A program made the position numbers and the translations under genes. Below are positions 51,743-59,798 of a stretch of 64,000 bases of DNA, piece after piece. The stretch is from an uncultured Prevotellaceae bacterium (GTDB lineage Bacteria > Bacteroidota > Bacteroidia > Bacteroidales > Bacteroidaceae), in NCBI GenBank assembly GCA_900315455.1, contig OMZE01000004.1, positions 1 through 64,000 of the forward strand, read 5' to 3'. Position 1 is the stretch's first letter. Each line of letters begins with the position of its first letter. The notes beneath the pieces were generated by a model. It was given only the letters and a program-made list of their open reading frames with translations, ran no database searches and had not been told where the DNA came from.

Positions 51743-53140
51743 TTAGTAATTCACCGACTCTATCGAACGGTCGGGCTTGTAATGTACAAACATGAAGTTG
51801 ACATTCTTATGCCCCTTTCCGGCCTCCTTGAACCTTAACGGGGTTTGCACGGGCTTATAGGTCATCTGACCTTTCCCACCGTTGAAGGCGCTGCCAAACT
51901 GGCTGAATCCTCCTATGAAGAAGCAGGCGTGGTCGAAGCCGGTGAGGGCAAACCTCGGCAGCGCGTCGGCGTTCATCTCTTTCTCAAACCATCTCTGGTA
52001 GTTGCGCTCCACCCACTTCGTATCGGCCGAAACGTCGTTATAATAGAAATAGGTAGGGATATACGCATCGTATTTGTGGAAATAGTCAAGATATACCTTG
52101 GTATACATGAGCCATTCCTTGTAGCCAAACAGCGACACCGACAGGTCGGCGTTCTTCTGCGTGAGCACATTGAGTTTTGCCAACGTGGTATTGAGTGCCG
52201 GAGAGTGCTCTGTATTGAGAATCACCACGTTCTGCTGTGAAAGGCTGAATGCCTTGGCGAAGTTCTTCTCGTTTGACGACAGGCTCGTCAGCGAATATTT
52301 GATGGCGTAGTTGTCGAGTTGTGACCTGAGTTTCGAGGTGAACCCGCCCTTCCCGCTGTTCTCGTCTTCACAGTCGATGATGACGACATGATAGTTGTTG
52401 AACCACTGTATGAAGTTCTTGATGGTCTGCTGGTCGAATTCCTCCGGCGACTGGTATACCTGGAAGATATTCGAGTAGTTCTCCACATCATTTCCCGAGA
52501 TGGAGAAGGGAATAACCATCATGATGTCGTTCTTGGCACAGAAGTCGGCAAGGGGCTTTACCATCTTGGTATACAACGGCCCGAAGATGATGTCGCAATC
52601 GGCAGCGCCTTTCTCCTTGAGCGTGTTGGTGATATCGGCATCTATGGGCACGTTCCATGCCTGCATCTCCACGGTGATGCCGTCTTTCTTCACTCGCTCC
52701 ACGCCAAGGAGCAGCCCACGGTAGTATTCCACCATCCTCCTGCCGTCGCCATCGTTGTCGTGCAACGGCAGCATCACACCCACCTTCACGTTCTTCCTTC
52801 CTGCCACAGTGGTGGTGGTAGGCTGTGCCGTAGTGGGGGCCGCAGGGGTGGTTTGCTGTGGGGTAGACGGTTTTGCCGGTGTCTGGGCGGCAGGAGCGTC
52901 TTTTGCCTTCGGATAGGGGATATTGAGGGTATCTCCTTTCTTGAGTTCATACCCTTGTGCCTTCATCTCGGGGTTTACGGCAATGAGTTCCTCAATGGTT
53001 ACACCATATTTCTTCGCGATTCCAAAGACAGTCTCACTCTTTTCCACTTTGTGTTGAGTCCTGATGTTTGTTGTCTGCGCTGAAATAGTCAGTGTCAGCA
53101 TCAGCAACAAGAAGGTGATAATGTGTCTGCAATGTCTCAT
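51743..53140 (-). CDS. Exported LysM protein with a type-1 periplasmic-binding fold
   Basis: A 465-residue envelope protein. After the signal peptide (HIITFLLLMLTLTISAQ) comes one LysM domain (about 25-75: HKVEKSETVFGIAKKYGV, LKKGDTLNIPYP), a Pro/Thr-rich linker (about 75-112) and a type-1 periplasmic-binding-protein fold (about 113-440: NVKVGVMLPLHDNDG, CDIIFGPLYTKMVKPLADF, MMVIPFSISGN). LysM should tether it to peptidoglycan while the binding fold senses a ligand or contacts cell-wall enzymes, as in LpoA-like activators. It is the first gene of a three-gene operon with its own promoter. Confidence 0.87.
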   Translation of the reverse strand: MRHCRHIITFLLLMLTLTISAQTTNIRTQHKVEKSETVFGIAKKYGVTIEELIAVNPEMKAQGYELKKGDTLNIPYPKAKDAPAAQTPAKPSTPQQTTPAAPTTAQPTTTTVAGRKNVKVGVMLPLHDNDGDGRRMVEYYRGLLLGVERVKKDGITVEMQAWNVPIDADITNTLKEKGAADCDIIFGPLYTKMVKPLADFCAKNDIMMVIPFSISGNDVENYSNIFQVYQSPEEFDQQTIKNFIQWFNNYHVVIIDCEDENSGKGGFTSKLRSQLDNYAIKYSLTSLSSNEKNFAKAFSLSQQNVVILNTEHSPALNTTLAKLNVLTQKNADLSVSLFGYKEWLMYTKVYLDYFHKYDAYIPTYFYYNDVSADTKWVERNYQRWFEKEMNADALPRFALTGFDHACFFIGGFSQFGSAFNGGKGQMTYKPVQTPLRFKEAGKGHKNVNFMFVHYKPDRSIESVNY

Positions 53141-53166
53141 GATTTCCTAATCAATATCTTAATTTG

Positions 53167-53197
53167 CAAAGATAGCACATTTTGATGAGTAAGCAAA
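53167..53197 (-). promoter_or_regulatory. Consensus promoter for the LysM operon
   Basis: On the minus strand TTTG (53194-53197) and TATCTTTG (53167-53174) are 19 nt apart, 26 nt upstream of the start codon. Confidence 0.65.
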
Positions 53198-53309
53198 AAA
53201 TAAGGGATATTTTTGGAATAATTTGTTCTTTCATACGCATATTCGCGACTTTCCTCAAATGAAAACGATTTTCTTTACCCCGACAGGCACGTATTTCATT
53301 TTTTTATTG

Positions 53310-53317
53310 TAAATTTG
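53310..53317 (+). promoter_or_regulatory. Possible -7 box for dnaX
   Basis: TAAATTTG, 25 nt before the dnaX start codon; no clear -33 box. Confidence 0.4.
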
Positions 53318-53342
53318 GCTTCTCATTCATAAAAACACGTAT

Positions 53343-55127
53343 ATGGAATATATTGTTTCAGCCCGCAAATACCGCCCATTGACTTTCGACTCGGTGGTGG
53401 GGCAGTCGTCGCTCACCACCACGCTGAAAAATGCGGTGAAGAGCGGCAAACTCGCCCATGCCTTCTTGTTCTGTGGTCCGCGCGGTGTGGGAAAGACCAC
53501 CTGTGCGCGTATTTTTGCGAAGACCATCAACTGCGAGCACCCCACCCCTGATGGTGAGGCGTGCAACGAGTGCGAGAGTTGCAAGGCCTTCAATGAACAG
53601 CGCTCACTCAACATCTTCGAACTCGATGCCGCGAGCAACAACTCTGTGGAAAACATCAAGGTATTGATGGACCAGACCCGTGTACCACCGCAATTGGGTC
53701 GTTACAAGGTGTTTATCATCGACGAGGTGCACATGCTTTCCTCGCAGGCTTTCAACGCGTTTCTCAAGACGCTCGAAGAGCCTCCTTCGTATGTCATCTT
53801 CATCCTCGCCACCACCGAGAAGCACAAGATTCTGCCCACCATCATTTCCCGGTGCCAGATCTACGACTTCGACCGCATGGACGTTCCCAACATCGTGAAC
53901 CACCTGAAGATGGTGGCAGGCAAGGAGGGCATCACCTTCGAGGAGGAAGCGCTTGCCCTGATTGCAGAGAAGGCGGATGGCGGCATGCGCGACGCCCTCT
54001 CTATCTTCGACCAGTCGGTGGTCTACTGCCGCGGCAACCTCACCTACGACAAGGTGATGGAGAACCTCAACGTTCTCGCCAGCGAGCATTTCTTCAAGAT
54101 AGTAGACCTCAGCCTAGCGAATAAGGTGCCAGAGGTGATGGTGTTGCTCAACGACATCATCAACAAGGGTTTCGATGGTGGTCAGTTGGTGAATGGCCTC
54201 GCCCATCATCTCCGCAACGTGATGATGGCGAAAGACAATGCCACACTGCCTTTGCTCGAAGTGAGCGACCGCCTGCGTGAGAAGTTCAAGGAGCAGGCAG
54301 CGAGATGCCCGGCAAAATTCCTCTATCAGGCGCTCCGCTACTGCAACCAGTGCGACATCAATTACCGTGGAAGCAGCAACAAGCGCCTGCTTGTGGAACT
54401 GACTCTCATAGAGATAGCCCAGGAGACACAAGCCGATGATGCCACAGCGGGGGGGCGTAGCCCCTATAAGAGTTTAAAATCCCTGTTCAACAAACTGGTA
54501 GCGCTCAGTCAACGACAGTCGGCATCGCAGGTGGCCGCGACTGAACGCCCGTCGCGCCAGCATGCTCAGGCTGGCACGGGTGATGCTGCCCCACATCCTG
54601 AGCAAAGCACCCAGACTGTTGCCGTAGCAGCCTCTCCTACCCCGTCGCCTTCCATCTCCAAGAAAAAGATTGGCGACTTCTCCGTTTCGTTCAAGACCCT
54701 GAAAAATGTGGGTCACACCACATCTGCTACCGAAGAAGCCGAAGTGACCAATAAGGAGGAGCAGACGCAGTTCAGCCAGTCCGACCTCATGCGCGAATGG
54801 CTGGCCATGTGCAACCGCATGCCTCAGCCGATGGCAGGCCTGGCAGCACGACTGAAGCATGTCACTCCTCAGATAACGGATTATCCCAACATCGAACTGG
54901 TGATCAACAACCAAGACTTGCTCGACCAATTGGTGCAGATTAAGGGACGTATCCGCAAGACGATGGCCCTGGCTCTCCACAATGGCAATATTGATTTCAC
55001 ACCACGTCTGGCGAAGGTCGAAGAGGTGAAACCTGTATTGTCGAAACGCGAACTGTTCGACAAACTCCGTCAGGAAAACCATGCCTTGGAGCAGTTGCGC
55101 GCTGCCCTCGACCTGGAACTGGCATAG
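53343..55127 (+). CDS. dnaX: DNA polymerase III subunits gamma and tau
   Basis: Clamp-loader ATPase (594 aa as the full-length tau form). Walker A GPRGVGKTT (about 42-50), the zinc module with CEHPTPDGEACNECESC (about 61-77), Walker B FIIDEVHMLS and the SRC arginine-finger box follow in order; domain III ends near residue 365. The C-terminal part is a low-complexity linker (Ser/Thr/Ala/Gln) and a tau-specific domain. At codons 369-371 a run of seven G offers a slippage site (54449-54455) which, in the shifted frame, gives a stop two codons later, so a gamma-like product of about 372 residues is predicted. Confidence 0.95.
   Translation: MEYIVSARKYRPLTFDSVVGQSSLTTTLKNAVKSGKLAHAFLFCGPRGVGKTTCARIFAKTINCEHPTPDGEACNECESCKAFNEQRSLNIFELDAASNNSVENIKVLMDQTRVPPQLGRYKVFIIDEVHMLSSQAFNAFLKTLEEPPSYVIFILATTEKHKILPTIISRCQIYDFDRMDVPNIVNHLKMVAGKEGITFEEEALALIAEKADGGMRDALSIFDQSVVYCRGNLTYDKVMENLNVLASEHFFKIVDLSLANKVPEVMVLLNDIINKGFDGGQLVNGLAHHLRNVMMAKDNATLPLLEVSDRLREKFKEQAARCPAKFLYQALRYCNQCDINYRGSSNKRLLVELTLIEIAQETQADDATAGGRSPYKSLKSLFNKLVALSQRQSASQVAATERPSRQHAQAGTGDAAPHPEQSTQTVAVAASPTPSPSISKKKIGDFSVSFKTLKNVGHTTSATEEAEVTNKEEQTQFSQSDLMREWLAMCNRMPQPMAGLAARLKHVTPQITDYPNIELVINNQDLLDQLVQIKGRIRKTMALALHNGNIDFTPRLAKVEEVKPVLSKRELFDKLRQENHALEQLRAALDLELA
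54449..54464 (+). promoter_or_regulatory. Candidate dnaX slippage site (G7) for a gamma product
   Basis: Seven G in a row (54449-54455) are followed by CGTAG. A -1 shift, or one extra G from transcriptional slippage, reads GCG TAG and stops immediately. A small GGGGC/GCCCC stem overlaps the run. The position, right after domain III, fits gamma in other bacteria; use of the site is inferred. Confidence 0.45.
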
Positions 55128-55156
55128 ACTGGATTAGCCCCGAATATCAACACAAA

Positions 55157-55202
55157 AACACAGAGATACGGAGTTCTTTTTTCTCCTCTGTATCTCTGTG
55201 TT
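55157..55202. terminator. Terminator between dnaX and asnA
   Basis: A 13-bp perfect stem (AACACAGAGATAC and its complement), extended by GGAG/CTCC across a 3-nt bulge with a T-rich loop, lies between the convergent genes. Confidence 0.75.
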
Positions 55203-55223
55203 GTATTTATGGAAGTAATGTGG

Positions 55224-56261
55224 TCAAATCAGCGGCATTCCGAGCCGTTCACATTCCTTGCGCATGTCTTCTGGCCATATACTTGCCTGTATCTCCCCGA
55301 TATGGGCTTTCTGCAAGAGCATCATGCAGAGTCGGCTCTGCCCGATACCGCCACCAATGCTCAACGGCAACTTGTCCTCAAGCAATTGTCGGTGGAAATA
55401 CAACTCCTTACGCTCCAACTTATCCGACAACTCCAATTGCCTCAGAAGTGATTCCTTGTCTACGCGTATGCCCATAGAGGAGATTTCAAACGACCTTTCC
55501 AGGATGGGATACCATATCAGGATGTCGCCATTGAGTCCTGGACGGCCGTCTTCGGCTATCGTCGACCAGTCGTCGTAGTCGGGAGCCCTGCCGTCGTGGG
55601 GCTGCCCATCCGACAGGTTTCCACCGATGCCCACGAGGAACACTGCCCCATATTTCTTGCAGATGGCATCCTCACGCTCTTTGGGAGTGAGGTCGGGATA
55701 CATCTGCAAGAGTTCCTCGCTATGGATGAAATGTATCTCTTCGGGCAAGAAAGGTTTTATCTGGGGATAGGTCTCACAGACGAGATATTCCGTACGGCGG
55801 ATAGCGCAATAGATTCGCCGAACCACATCCTTGAGGAAAGACACGCTACGGTCTTCCTTATTGATGACAGCCTCCCAGTCCCATTGGTCTACATAAAGGG
55901 AGTGAATGTTATCGAGTTCCTCATCGGCACGGATGGCGTTCATGTCGGTATATACGCCATACCCGGGTTCTATCTCATATTCTGCCAAAGTGAGTCTTTT
56001 CCATTTAGCGAGCGAGTGCACCACCTCGGCATTGGCATCGCCAAGGTCTTTAATGGGGAAGGTAACGGGACGCTCCACACCATTGAGGTCGTCGTTGATA
56101 CCCAAGCCCTTGAGTACGAATAATGGTGCTGTCACTCGGTGAAGCCTCAGTTCGGTACTGAGGTTCTGCTGGAAGAAATCCTTAATCAGTTTGATGCCCT
56201 GCTCTGTCTGGCGCATTCCAAGAAGCGCTTGATAGTGTGAGGGACGAATCAGTTTGCTCAT
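55224..56261 (-). CDS. asnA: Aspartate-ammonia ligase
   Basis: A 345-residue ammonia-dependent asparagine synthetase, of the class II aminoacyl-tRNA-synthetase-like fold. It has the AsnA signatures GINDDLNGVERPV, TDMNAIRADEE, HSLYVDQWDWE, KKYGAVFLVGIGGNLSDGQPHD-type and LPLSIGGGIGQSRLCMMLL blocks in order. Length is typical. It stands alone, convergent with dnaX; a -7 box TACCTTTG (56336-56343) lies 74 nt upstream. Confidence 0.96.
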   Translation of the reverse strand: MSKLIRPSHYQALLGMRQTEQGIKLIKDFFQQNLSTELRLHRVTAPLFVLKGLGINDDLNGVERPVTFPIKDLGDANAEVVHSLAKWKRLTLAEYEIEPGYGVYTDMNAIRADEELDNIHSLYVDQWDWEAVINKEDRSVSFLKDVVRRIYCAIRRTEYLVCETYPQIKPFLPEEIHFIHSEELLQMYPDLTPKEREDAICKKYGAVFLVGIGGNLSDGQPHDGRAPDYDDWSTIAEDGRPGLNGDILIWYPILERSFEISSMGIRVDKESLLRQLELSDKLERKELYFHRQLLEDKLPLSIGGGIGQSRLCMMLLQKAHIGEIQASIWPEDMRKECERLGMPLI

Positions 56262-56569
56262 TTCCTTTTTACCTTGTTGTTTTGTGTACTTTTACCATGA
56301 GACAACAATAAAACGGGTTGACTCAAAAAGTGCTGCAAAGGTATACATTTTTATTATTATGAAAGAATTTTTGGCAAGTTTTATCTCAAAAAGACAGAAT
56401 ATTTTGATTTTTCATGTCATTTTGACACGACTTTTTACGTTTTTCGGATTTTTACTTCACAAAAAGACGCTTCCGCTGTACATTGGTCGCTTAAACTCCC
56501 TTTCCCTTCTGCAAGTTGAACAAATGCGACACTAAGAAACAACGTCACACCAACTTTTGTGCTATACTA
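56262..56569. other. Intergenic region asnA / tRNA-Arg
   Basis: Apart from the asnA -7 box at 56336-56343, this AT-rich stretch has only a weak + strand 93-codon ORF (56254-56535) that covers the asnA start and looks accidental. Confidence 0.3.
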
Positions 56570-56601
56570 TTTGTGGGTTTCGTTTTTTTTATATAATTTT
56601 G
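56570..56601 (+). promoter_or_regulatory. Consensus promoter for tRNA-Arg
   Basis: TTTG (56570-56573) and TAATTTTG (56594-56601) are 20 nt apart; the start of the tRNA lies 17 nt downstream of the -7 box. Confidence 0.7.
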
Positions 56602-56618
56602 CACACACTTTTTGTGAT

Positions 56619-56692
56619 GGCTCCGTAGCTTAGCTGAATAGAGCGTCAGATTCCGGTTCTGAAGGTCCAGGGTTTGAATCCCTGCGGAGTCA
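56619..56692 (+). tRNA. tRNA-Arg (anticodon CCG)
   Basis: A 74-nt tRNA. The acceptor stem GGCTCCG pairs with CGGAGTC, with one G-T pair, and the discriminator base is A. The anticodon stem TCAGA/TCTGA encloses the loop TTCCGGT with anticodon CCG at its centre. The T stem CAGGG/CCCTG encloses TTTGAAT. CCA is not encoded. The 3' end is duplicated 119 nt downstream. Confidence 0.95.
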
Positions 56693-56693
56693 C
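56678..56693 (+). repeat. att-like 16-nt repeat in the tRNA 3' end, copy 1
   Basis: ATCCCTGCGGAGTCAC, the T-arm to discriminator part of the tRNA plus one base, is repeated exactly at 56797-56812. Such copies mark the attachment sites of tRNA-targeting integrative elements. Confidence 0.65.
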
Positions 56694-56700
56694 AAAATGA

Positions 56701-56747
56701 GAAAAGACCCAGAGTTGAAAACTTGTTTTCAAACGACGGGTCTTTTC
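56701..56747 (+). terminator. Terminator of tRNA-Arg
   Basis: Outer stem GAAAAGACCC (56701-56710) with GGGTCTTTTC (56738-56747), inner perfect stem TTGAAAAC/GTTTTCAA (56715-56732), followed by a T-rich run. Confidence 0.75.
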
Positions 56748-56774
56748 TTATTTTTGTCAGACTAGCCCGTGGCA
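56738..56774 (+). repeat. About 36-nt direct repeat flanking the ATPase segment, copy 1
   Basis: Closely matches 58533-58568; the last 22 nt (TTTTGTCAGACT, then GCCCGTGGCA with one change) are nearly identical. The 5' part is also the 3' arm of the tRNA terminator. Confidence 0.7.
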
Positions 56775-56796
56775 GGGGAAGGGATGGGCTTCGCCC

Positions 56797-56812
56797 ATCC
56801 CTGCGGAGTCAC
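56797..56812 (+). repeat. att-like 16-nt repeat, copy 2
   Basis: Exact copy of the tRNA-Arg 3' end (56678-56693), preceded by a 9-bp hairpin GGGATGGGC/GCCCATCCC (56781-56801). It is compatible with the end of a past integration. Confidence 0.65.
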
Positions 56813-56819
56813 TTTTAAT

Positions 56820-56857
56820 AATCGCAAGTCGCTTAAAATAAAGCACTTGCGATTTTT
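56820..56857 (+). terminator. Terminator hairpin after the second att-like copy
   Basis: AATCGCAAGT (56820-56829) pairs with ACTTGCGATT (56845-56854), extended by GCTT/AAGC past a bulged C, then a run of T. It may have served an integrase gene that is no longer here. Confidence 0.7.
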
Positions 56858-56869
56858 TATTTGGTCAAA

Positions 56870-56888
56870 TGCCCCACTTTTGCCCCAC
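56870..56888 (+). repeat. Paired TGCCCCAC repeats (possible integrase arm sites)
   Basis: TGCCCCAC occurs at 56870-56877 and 56881-56888, an 11-nt period on one face of the helix. Short direct repeats beside an attachment site often bind the arm domain of tyrosine integrases; no integrase gene is present. Confidence 0.35.
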
Positions 56889-56953
56889 TAAAACAAAAAC
56901 GCCATAAGGAGTCGTTCCCGGCTTTCTATGATTTTTCACACCGTCATATATCA

Positions 56954-57028
56954 CCGAATAAAGCGTCCACAAACCGCCGAATATATTATCTCCAAATCAC
57001 CGAATAAAATATCTTCAAACCACCGAAT
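56954..57028 (+). repeat. 23-nt tandem repeats upstream of the ATPase promoter
   Basis: Three 23-nt units starting CCGAAT at 56954, 56977 and 57000, and a partial fourth at 57023. The CCGAAT and the CAAA positions are conserved, the centres less so. The array ends 14 nt before the -33 box of the ATPase promoter. Confidence 0.7.
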
Positions 57029-57041
57029 CTTTTCAATTTAA

Positions 57042-57073
57042 TTTGGTTGGTTGATATAAAAGCAGTACCTTTG
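57042..57073 (+). promoter_or_regulatory. Consensus promoter for the DUF4143 ATPase
   Basis: TTTG (57042-57045) and TACCTTTG (57066-57073) are 20 nt apart, 19 nt before the start codon. Confidence 0.7.
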
Positions 57074-57092
57074 TGCTCAAAAAAAAGGAAAT

Positions 57093-58367
57093 ATGGCAGA
57101 ATACAAATTACGAGTAGCTGACAGAATACTGGAGCGCAAAGTTCTTGGTAAGGGTGCTGTTTTGATCGAAGGACCCAAATGGTGTGGCAAGACAACCACA
57201 GCAAAACAATTGGCCAAAAGCGTACTTGATCTTGGGGATGCATCTGTTCTAAAGCAAAGTACGCAAATGATAGAAATAAGCCCCAAGACATTGTTGGAAG
57301 GTGCCACACCTCGTCTGATTGATGAGTGGCAAGCCTTGCCTCCGATATGGGATTCTATTCGCAGTGAGGTGGATAAACGTGGGGAACCTTCGCAGTTTAT
57401 CCTTACAGGTTCATCCGTACTTCCAGATGCTGATGAAACCATTCACAGCGGTACAGGTCGATTCGCACATATAATGATGCGTCCAATGAGTCTGTATGAG
57501 TCAGGGGAATCAAAAGGTTCTATTAGTCTGAAGGACTTGTTTGAAGGGAAGACGCCTGATATACAACAAAATGAATTGGAGATAGATGACATTGCTTATC
57601 TTACCTGCCGAGGAGGATGGCCTTGGGCTACATTGATACCAAAGGACATCGCTTTAGACCAAGCATTCGACTATGTAGACTCAGTAACCAAACGTGACAT
57701 ACAACGCGTCGATAAAGTAAAAAGAAGCCCAGAACGTGCAAGGTTGCTCCTGCGCTCATATGCAAGAAACATCTCACAACAGGTGTCATACGCAACCTTT
57801 CGCAAGGATATGCTTTCCAATGATGCAAGCACATTGGACGAAGATACTGTAGCTGATTACATTAAGGCTTTAAAAAAACTATTTGTCATCGAAGATCTTG
57901 CAGCGTGGAATCCAAATATTCGTAGCAAGGCAGCAATCAGAACTAGCGACACACGCCACTTTGTTGACCCAAGCATCGGAACAGCTATATTGGGACTTGG
58001 ACCAAAGGATTTGATCAATGATTTGGAATCGTTCGGTCTTTTCTTTGAAGACTTGGTTGTACGGGATTTGCGTGTATATGCCGAGGCTCTGGATGGCCAA
58101 CTCTATCACTATAGGGACAGTAATGGTTTGGAATGCGATACCGTCCTTCATCGACGTGATGGCAGCTATGCCCTTCTTGAAGTGAAATTAGGCGGCGAAG
58201 AGCATATCAATAATGGCGCAGCCAGTATGATAGGACTTTCTAACAATATTGATACTGACAAAATGCCCCTTCCCACTTTCATGGCCGTTATAGTTGGAGT
58301 AGGAAAGTATGCATATCAGAGAAAAGATGGAGTATATGTGATACCCATTGGATGCTTAAAAGATTGA
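57093..58367 (+). CDS. AAA_14 / DUF4143 ATPase
   Basis: A 424-residue protein of the large 'ATP-binding protein, DUF4143' family. N-terminal AAA_14 domain: Walker A IEGPKWCGKTTTAKQLA (about 24-40), Walker B TPRLIDEWQ (about 70-78), sensor QFILTGSSVLP and GRFAHIMMRPMSLYES. The C-terminal DUF4143 domain (about 190-400) contains FFEDLVVRDLRVYAEALDG, YHYRDSNGLECDTVLHRRDG and LLEVKLGG, a PD-(D/E)XK-nuclease-like core (D..ExK). The family is mobile and often found in islands; its role is unknown. It is flanked by ~36-nt direct repeats and preceded by 23-nt tandem repeats. Confidence 0.92.
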   Translation: MAEYKLRVADRILERKVLGKGAVLIEGPKWCGKTTTAKQLAKSVLDLGDASVLKQSTQMIEISPKTLLEGATPRLIDEWQALPPIWDSIRSEVDKRGEPSQFILTGSSVLPDADETIHSGTGRFAHIMMRPMSLYESGESKGSISLKDLFEGKTPDIQQNELEIDDIAYLTCRGGWPWATLIPKDIALDQAFDYVDSVTKRDIQRVDKVKRSPERARLLLRSYARNISQQVSYATFRKDMLSNDASTLDEDTVADYIKALKKLFVIEDLAAWNPNIRSKAAIRTSDTRHFVDPSIGTAILGLGPKDLINDLESFGLFFEDLVVRDLRVYAEALDGQLYHYRDSNGLECDTVLHRRDGSYALLEVKLGGEEHINNGAASMIGLSNNIDTDKMPLPTFMAVIVGVGKYAYQRKDGVYVIPIGCLKD

Positions 58368-58435
58368 AACAATATTGTAGTTGATAACGTACTTTGATTG
58401 TACTATACATAACAAATCGGAAAAATGTTAACAAT

Positions 58436-58534
58436 ATGATTATGAATCTCGATGCATTGAATGCAAATGAGATATCGAGAGATTGTTTGATATATTTGGT
58501 ACACCTGGGTTGGCTATCGAAGACAAAGGTATGA
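58436..58534 (+). pseudogene. Short remnant resembling PD-(D/E)XK/AAA-ATPase-like proteins
   Basis: A 32-codon reading, MNLDALNANEISRDCLIYLV and then HLGWLSKTKV, resembles the middle of the AAA-ATPase-like/DUF1703 family (the LTLIVHLGYL segment). The stop falls at the border of the second ~36-nt repeat. It is probably a leftover of a related gene; the match is from memory and weak. Confidence 0.3.
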
Positions 58535-58568
58535 GTCTTTTTTCATTTTGTCAGACTGGCCCGTGGCA
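58533..58568 (+). repeat. About 36-nt direct repeat flanking the ATPase segment, copy 2
   Basis: Partner of 56738-56774. The two copies enclose about 1.76 kb holding the att-like repeat, the 23-nt array and the ATPase gene. Confidence 0.7.
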
Positions 58569-58575
58569 AAAAAAA

Positions 58576-58608
58576 CGTCGAGGCAGTCATCCAGTGATTA
58601 CCTCGACA
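58576..58608. terminator. Hairpin between the ATPase segment and the AraC gene
   Basis: GTCGAGG (58577-58583) pairs with CCTCGAC (58601-58607) around a 17-nt loop, flanked by an A-run and TTTTG, so it could stop transcripts from either side. Confidence 0.55.
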
Positions 58609-58686
58609 CTTTTGTTTATCATATCTTATAGATGATCCCAGTCGGAATCATCGCTGTCGTCCCACAAACTGCTTTCACCCCGGTAA

Positions 58687-59595
58687 TTATCTATCACCCT
58701 TCCTAAACAACGACGGGGACTTGCCAAAATGCTCTTTCACATACCTGCCGAAGAAAGAGGTATTGGGAAAACCCAGTTGGGTTGAAATCTGCTTGATACT
58801 CATGTTCGTCTGCATGAGGTAATACCTGATGTCGTCGAGCACATAGTCTCTAATCCATGCATTGGCGGTTTTCCGGGAATGGGTCTTGCAGACTGCAGAC
58901 AGGTATTTCGGCGTGACACACAACTCCTTAGCATAATACTCCACAGTGCGGTGCTTCACCGTTTGGTTGGACAGCAAATCAAGAAACTGCTGGAAGACCA
59001 TTTCTGTAGACTTTCTTCCCTCCGGAGGGATTTTTTCCCCCAATTGCGTCATGAGGAAACCCAGCAACGAAAGGAAGCCCCCTCTGAGCAACGACTCTAT
59101 AATCTCAGTGGCATAGGGGTTATTGCCGCGTTCGTCGAAAGTGACTTTGAGCATCTCGTAAAACCTTACCAGAAAACCAATCTCCACCGCACCCAGCGTA
59201 GCCACATGACTTTTCCGCACATAAAGCAGGTTCATCCAAGAGTTCATTCTCGTCCGGAGAATTGCTTGCAGCATCTTGTCACTGATGAAGAGTGCCTTGA
59301 ACTCAAAATCGGGCGACATCATGATGTTGGAGAATGAGACATTAGAGGGACATGCCATAATCTGATTGGCCTCAAACACAATATTGCTGCCATTCAAATC
59401 AATCTGGATTTTTCCCTGAGTGCAGAATGCAACGATATTCATCTGCAACCGTGAGGACTGGGGTGCCACCAGTAATTTCACACTATCAAACAAGACGAGG
59501 TCGTCGTCGGAGTAGCCCACGGTCAATTCCACCTCAGAAGAACCCGACAATGTCACGTTGCCCAAATATCGGTCGGCTCTTATTTGCTCTTCCAT
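58687..59595 (-). CDS. AraC-family transcriptional regulator
   Basis: A 302-residue regulator: an N-terminal ligand or dimerisation domain (about 10-180, cupin-like strands such as SSEVELTVGYSDDDLVLFDS and GKIQIDLNGSNIVFEANQIM) and a C-terminal double helix-turn-helix (about 200-302: VEYYAKELCVTPKYLSAVCK, MSIKQISTQLGFPNTSFFGR, and YVKEHFGKSPSLFRK). The start at 59595 fits the family; the reading from 59649 adds hydrophobic residues from the promoter. It is divergent from the RND pump genes and probably regulates them. Confidence 0.88.
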   Translation of the reverse strand: MEEQIRADRYLGNVTLSGSSEVELTVGYSDDDLVLFDSVKLLVAPQSSRLQMNIVAFCTQGKIQIDLNGSNIVFEANQIMACPSNVSFSNIMMSPDFEFKALFISDKMLQAILRTRMNSWMNLLYVRKSHVATLGAVEIGFLVRFYEMLKVTFDERGNNPYATEIIESLLRGGFLSLLGFLMTQLGEKIPPEGRKSTEMVFQQFLDLLSNQTVKHRTVEYYAKELCVTPKYLSAVCKTHSRKTANAWIRDYVLDDIRYYLMQTNMSIKQISTQLGFPNTSFFGRYVKEHFGKSPSLFRKGDR

Positions 59596-59798
59596 GCCAC
59601 TTATTGTCTTTTTCGCCACAAATATGAATATTTTTTGCCAATAATGCAAAAATCGGACAGAAAATCATACTATTTATTTGGTAAAGGCATAAAAAAGACA
59701 TTTTTTCTGCAAAAAAAGACAAAGAAAATTCAATAAAAATTGCCAACTTTGCACCGTTTTGGAAATTAACAGATTTGACGACAAGAACTGAGACAAAT

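Noticed and set aside
56254-56535. A 93-codon + strand ORF ahead of tRNA-Arg
   Set aside because: It covers the asnA start and promoter, is rich in Phe and Leu from AT-rich DNA, and resembles nothing.
56954-57028. A CRISPR array
   Set aside because: The 23-nt units are contiguous without spacers, and no cas genes are present anywhere in the window.
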